From contig JAIEQK010000098.1 in assembly GCA_019747795.1 (NCBI GenBank), positions 1 through 58,019 on the forward strand: 58,019 bases of DNA, given 5' to 3'. This document shows positions 56,046 through 58,019 of this stretch, piece by piece. How positions within the stretch are numbered: position 1 is the first letter of the stretch; the number at the start of each line of letters is the position of its first letter. The translations under genes were made by a program, and so were the position numbers. The stretch comes from Gammaproteobacteria bacterium. GTDB taxonomy: Bacteria > Pseudomonadota > Gammaproteobacteria > Ga0077536. The notes beneath the pieces are model-generated. The model searched no databases. It was not told the origin of the DNA and saw only the letters and a program-made list of their open reading frames with translations.

Positions 56046-57200
56046 GTGAGCGATCCAGCTGTTCTTGCACTCGCCGACGGCACCGTGTTCCACGGCCGCG
56101 CCATCGGTATTCCGGGCATTTCCGCCGGCGAAGTGGTGTTCAACACCGCCATCACCGGCTACCAGGAAATCCTGACCGATCCGTCCTACGCCCAGCAGCT
56201 CGTCACCCTGACCTATCCGCACATCGGCAACACCGGCGTCAATGTCCAGGACCTGGAATCGCGCCAGGCCTTCGCCGCGGGACTCATCGTGCGCGACAGC
56301 GCCATGGCGGTGAGCAACTGGCGGGCGAACGGCTCGCTGGGGGACTTCCTGCGCGAGCAGGGCGTGGTCGCGATCGCCGACATCGACACCCGCAAGCTGA
56401 CCCGCGTGCTGCGCGAGAAGGGCGCCCAGGCCGGCGCCATTGCCGCCGGCCCGAACGCGAGCGTCGAGCAGGCGCTTGCCGCCGCGCGCGCCTTTCCGGG
56501 TCTGGCCGGCGCCGACCTCGCCAAGGTCGTCACCACGACCGAGCGCTACGGCTGGCGCGAGGGCAGCTGGGCGCTGGAGCAGAACGACCACACGACGCCC
56601 GCCGCCACGCCCTACCGGGTCGTGGCCTACGACTTCGGCGTCAAGCGCAACATCCTGCGCCTGCTCGCCGATCGCGGCTGCGCGGTGGAAGTGGTGCCTG
56701 CCACCACGCCGGCCAGCGAGGTGCTCGCGCTGGCGCCGGACGGCGTCTTCCTGTCCAACGGCCCGGGTGATCCCGAGCCCTGCACCTACGCCATCGAGGC
56801 GATCCGCGAGATCCTCGCCACCCGTCTGCCGGTGTTCGGCATCTGCCTCGGCCATCAGCTGCTGGGTCTCGCCTGCGGCGCGCGGACGGTGAAGATGAAG
56901 TTCGGCCATCACGGCGCCAATCACCCGGTGAAGGATCTCGACACCGGGCGCGTGCTCATCACCAGCCAGAACCATGGCTTCGCGGTGGATGAGTCCACGC
57001 TGCCCGCCACGCTGCGCCCGACCCACCGCTCGCTGTTCGACGGCAGCCTGCAGGGCATCGCCCATACCGAATTGCCGGCCTTCAGCTTTCAAGGGCACCC
57101 CGAGGCCAGCCCCGGCCCGCGGGACGTGCAGCCGCTGTTCGATCGATTCATCGCGCTCATCGAGCGCCACCGTGTGAATGCCCGCCATGCCGCGTCGTGA
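56046..57200 (+). CDS. carA: Carbamoyl-phosphate synthase small subunit CarA
   Basis: Glutaminase subunit of 384 aa that feeds ammonia to CarB for pyrimidine and arginine synthesis. N-terminal domain [20 protein letters not shown]-terminal class I amidotransferase with [11 protein letters not shown] (nucleophilic Cys near 267) and [12 protein letters not shown] (His and Glu). GTG 56,046 gives the usual start [12 protein letters not shown]; the ORF extended upstream includes the leader hairpin. Overlaps carB by 14 bases. Confidence 0.96.
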   Translation: MSDPAVLALADGTVFHGRAIGIPGISAGEVVFNTAITGYQEILTDPSYAQQLVTLTYPHIGNTGVNVQDLESRQAFAAGLIVRDSAMAVSNWRANGSLGDFLREQGVVAIADIDTRKLTRVLREKGAQAGAIAAGPNASVEQALAAARAFPGLAGADLAKVVTTTERYGWREGSWALEQNDHTTPAATPYRVVAYDFGVKRNILRLLADRGCAVEVVPATTPASEVLALAPDGVFLSNGPGDPEPCTYAIEAIREILATRLPVFGICLGHQLLGLACGARTVKMKFGHHGANHPVKDLDTGRVLITSQNHGFAVDESTLPATLRPTHRSLFDGSLQGIAHTELPAFSFQGHPEASPGPRDVQPLFDRFIALIERHRVNARHAAS

Positions 57201-58019
57201 CGACATCAAGAAGATCCTGCTGATCGGCGCCGGGCCGATAGTCATCGGCCAGGCGTGCGAGTTCGACTACTCCGGGTCGCAGGCCTGCAAGGCGCTGAAG
57301 GACGAGGGCTACGAGGTGGTGTTGGTGAACTCCAACCCCGCCACCATCATGACCGACCCGGGCATGGCGGACGCCACCTACATCGAGCCCATCCGCTGGG
57401 AGACGGTCGCGCGCATCATCGAGCGCGAACGTCCCGACGCGGTGCTGCCGACCATGGGCGGACAGACGGCGCTGAACTGCGCGCTCGATCTCGCGCGCCA
57501 CGGCGTGCTGGCGAAGTTCGGCGTGGAACTGATCGGTGCCTCGGAAGAGGCGATCGACAAGGCCGAGGATCGCGCCAAGTTCCGCCTGGCGATGGAGCGC
57601 ATCGGTCTCGCCTGCGCGCGCTCGCACATCGCGCACAATCTCGACGAAGCGCGCATCGGCCAGAAGGAACTCGGCTTTCCCATCGTCATTCGCCCGTCCT
57701 TCACGCTCGGCGGCTCCGGCGGCGGCATCGTCTACAACAAGGAGGATTTCGACGAGGCCTGCCGGCGCGGCCTCGATGCCTCGCCCACCACCGAGATCCT
57801 GCTCGAGGAATCGGTGCTCGGCTGGAAGGAGTTCGAGATGGAGGTCGTGCGCGATCGCGCCGACAACTGCATCATCGTGTGCTCCATCGAGAACCTCGAT
57901 CCGATGGGCGTGCACACCGGCGACTCCATCACCGTAGCGCCAGCGCAGACGCTGACCGACAAGGAATACCAGATCATGCGCGACGCCTCGATCGCGGTGC
58001 TGCGCGAGATCGGCGTCGA
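57187..58019 (+). CDS. carB: Carbamoyl-phosphate synthase large subunit CarB, 5' part
   Basis: The gene runs off the right edge after 277 codons of about 1,070. Start [30 protein letters not shown] is the family start, followed by [16 protein letters not shown] and the ATP-grasp part ([14 protein letters not shown] near 161-174; [11 protein letters not shown]). It makes carbamoyl phosphate with CarA. ATG at 57,187 overlaps the end of carA, the usual coupled pair. Confidence 0.96.
   Translation, partial: MPRRDDIKKILLIGAGPIVIGQACEFDYSGSQACKALKDEGYEVVLVNSNPATIMTDPGMADATYIEPIRWETVARIIERERPDAVLPTMGGQTALNCALDLARHGVLAKFGVELIGASEEAIDKAEDRAKFRLAMERIGLACARSHIAHNLDEARIGQKELGFPIVIRPSFTLGGSGGGIVYNKEDFDEACRRGLDASPTTEILLEESVLGWKEFEMEVVRDRADNCIIVCSIENLDPMGVHTGDSITVAPAQTLTDKEYQIMRDASIAVLREIGV

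Overview
The window joins a mobile island (positions 1 to about 39,814) to a conserved gammaproteobacterial chromosome segment (about 39,815 to the right edge). Host evidence: the gene set smpB, ratA, rnfH, bamE, fur, recN, nadK, hrcA, grpE, dnaK, dnaJ, dapB, carA, carB; high GC with strongly GC-biased third positions; and a one-piece tmRNA with the tag ANDDNYALAA. No 16S or other strain-level marker is present, so I go no further than a GC-rich gammaproteobacterium.

The island abuts the 3' end of ssrA. A P4-type tyrosine integrase (38,392-39,654) sits there, with an AlpA-like regulator behind it. This is the usual layout of an integrative conjugative element (ICE) in ssrA. The far end lies outside the window, so the element is larger than 39.8 kb. 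Reading leftwards from the integrase it carries: (1) a five-gene CBASS-like defence operon (CD-NTase, HORMA, TRIP13/Pch2-like ATPase, a SLOG plus TIR-like predicted effector, and a DEDDh exonuclease; 33,505-37,564); (2) a higBA-type toxin-antitoxin pair whose antitoxin is fused to an ImmA/IrrE-type metallopeptidase domain (31,939-33,460); (3) a plus-strand mobilisation block with a TraI_2-like protein, TraD and a DUF4400 membrane protein (27,650-31,480); (4) a divergent, nearly complete F-type type IV secretion operon on the minus strand (27,364 down to 8,399: lytic transglycosylase, traA, L, E, K, B, dsbC-like, V, C, trbI, S26 peptidase, traW, U, trbC, two traN-like genes, a small secreted protein, traF, H, G); (5) a compact minus-strand operon for 7-deazaguanine modification of DNA (7,926 down to 1,027: dpdC, a DGQHR gene, dpdA, a second DGQHR gene, queC, a three-domain queD, queE); (6) an unrecognised plus-strand gene (329-940) and the first codons of a gene leaving the left edge.

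The probable logic of the island: QueD, QueE and QueC make preQ0. DpdA with DGQHR protein(s) would insert it into DNA, and DpdC would convert it to the amide. None of the helicase/nuclease dpd genes known to restrict unmodified DNA is visible, so the modification may shield the element from host restriction during transfer. CBASS and higBA are independent cargo for phage defence and maintenance.

Right of ssrA are smpB, an RRM protein and a protein kinase-HDOD-GAF regulator on the minus strand, ratA-rnfH (+), bamE (-), fur (+), nadK-recN (-), then hrcA-grpE-dnaK-dnaJ, dapB, a Gfo/Idh-type oxidoreductase and carAB on the plus strand. A sigma32-type promoter precedes dnaK. All calls come from reading the sequence and translations; no database search was run.
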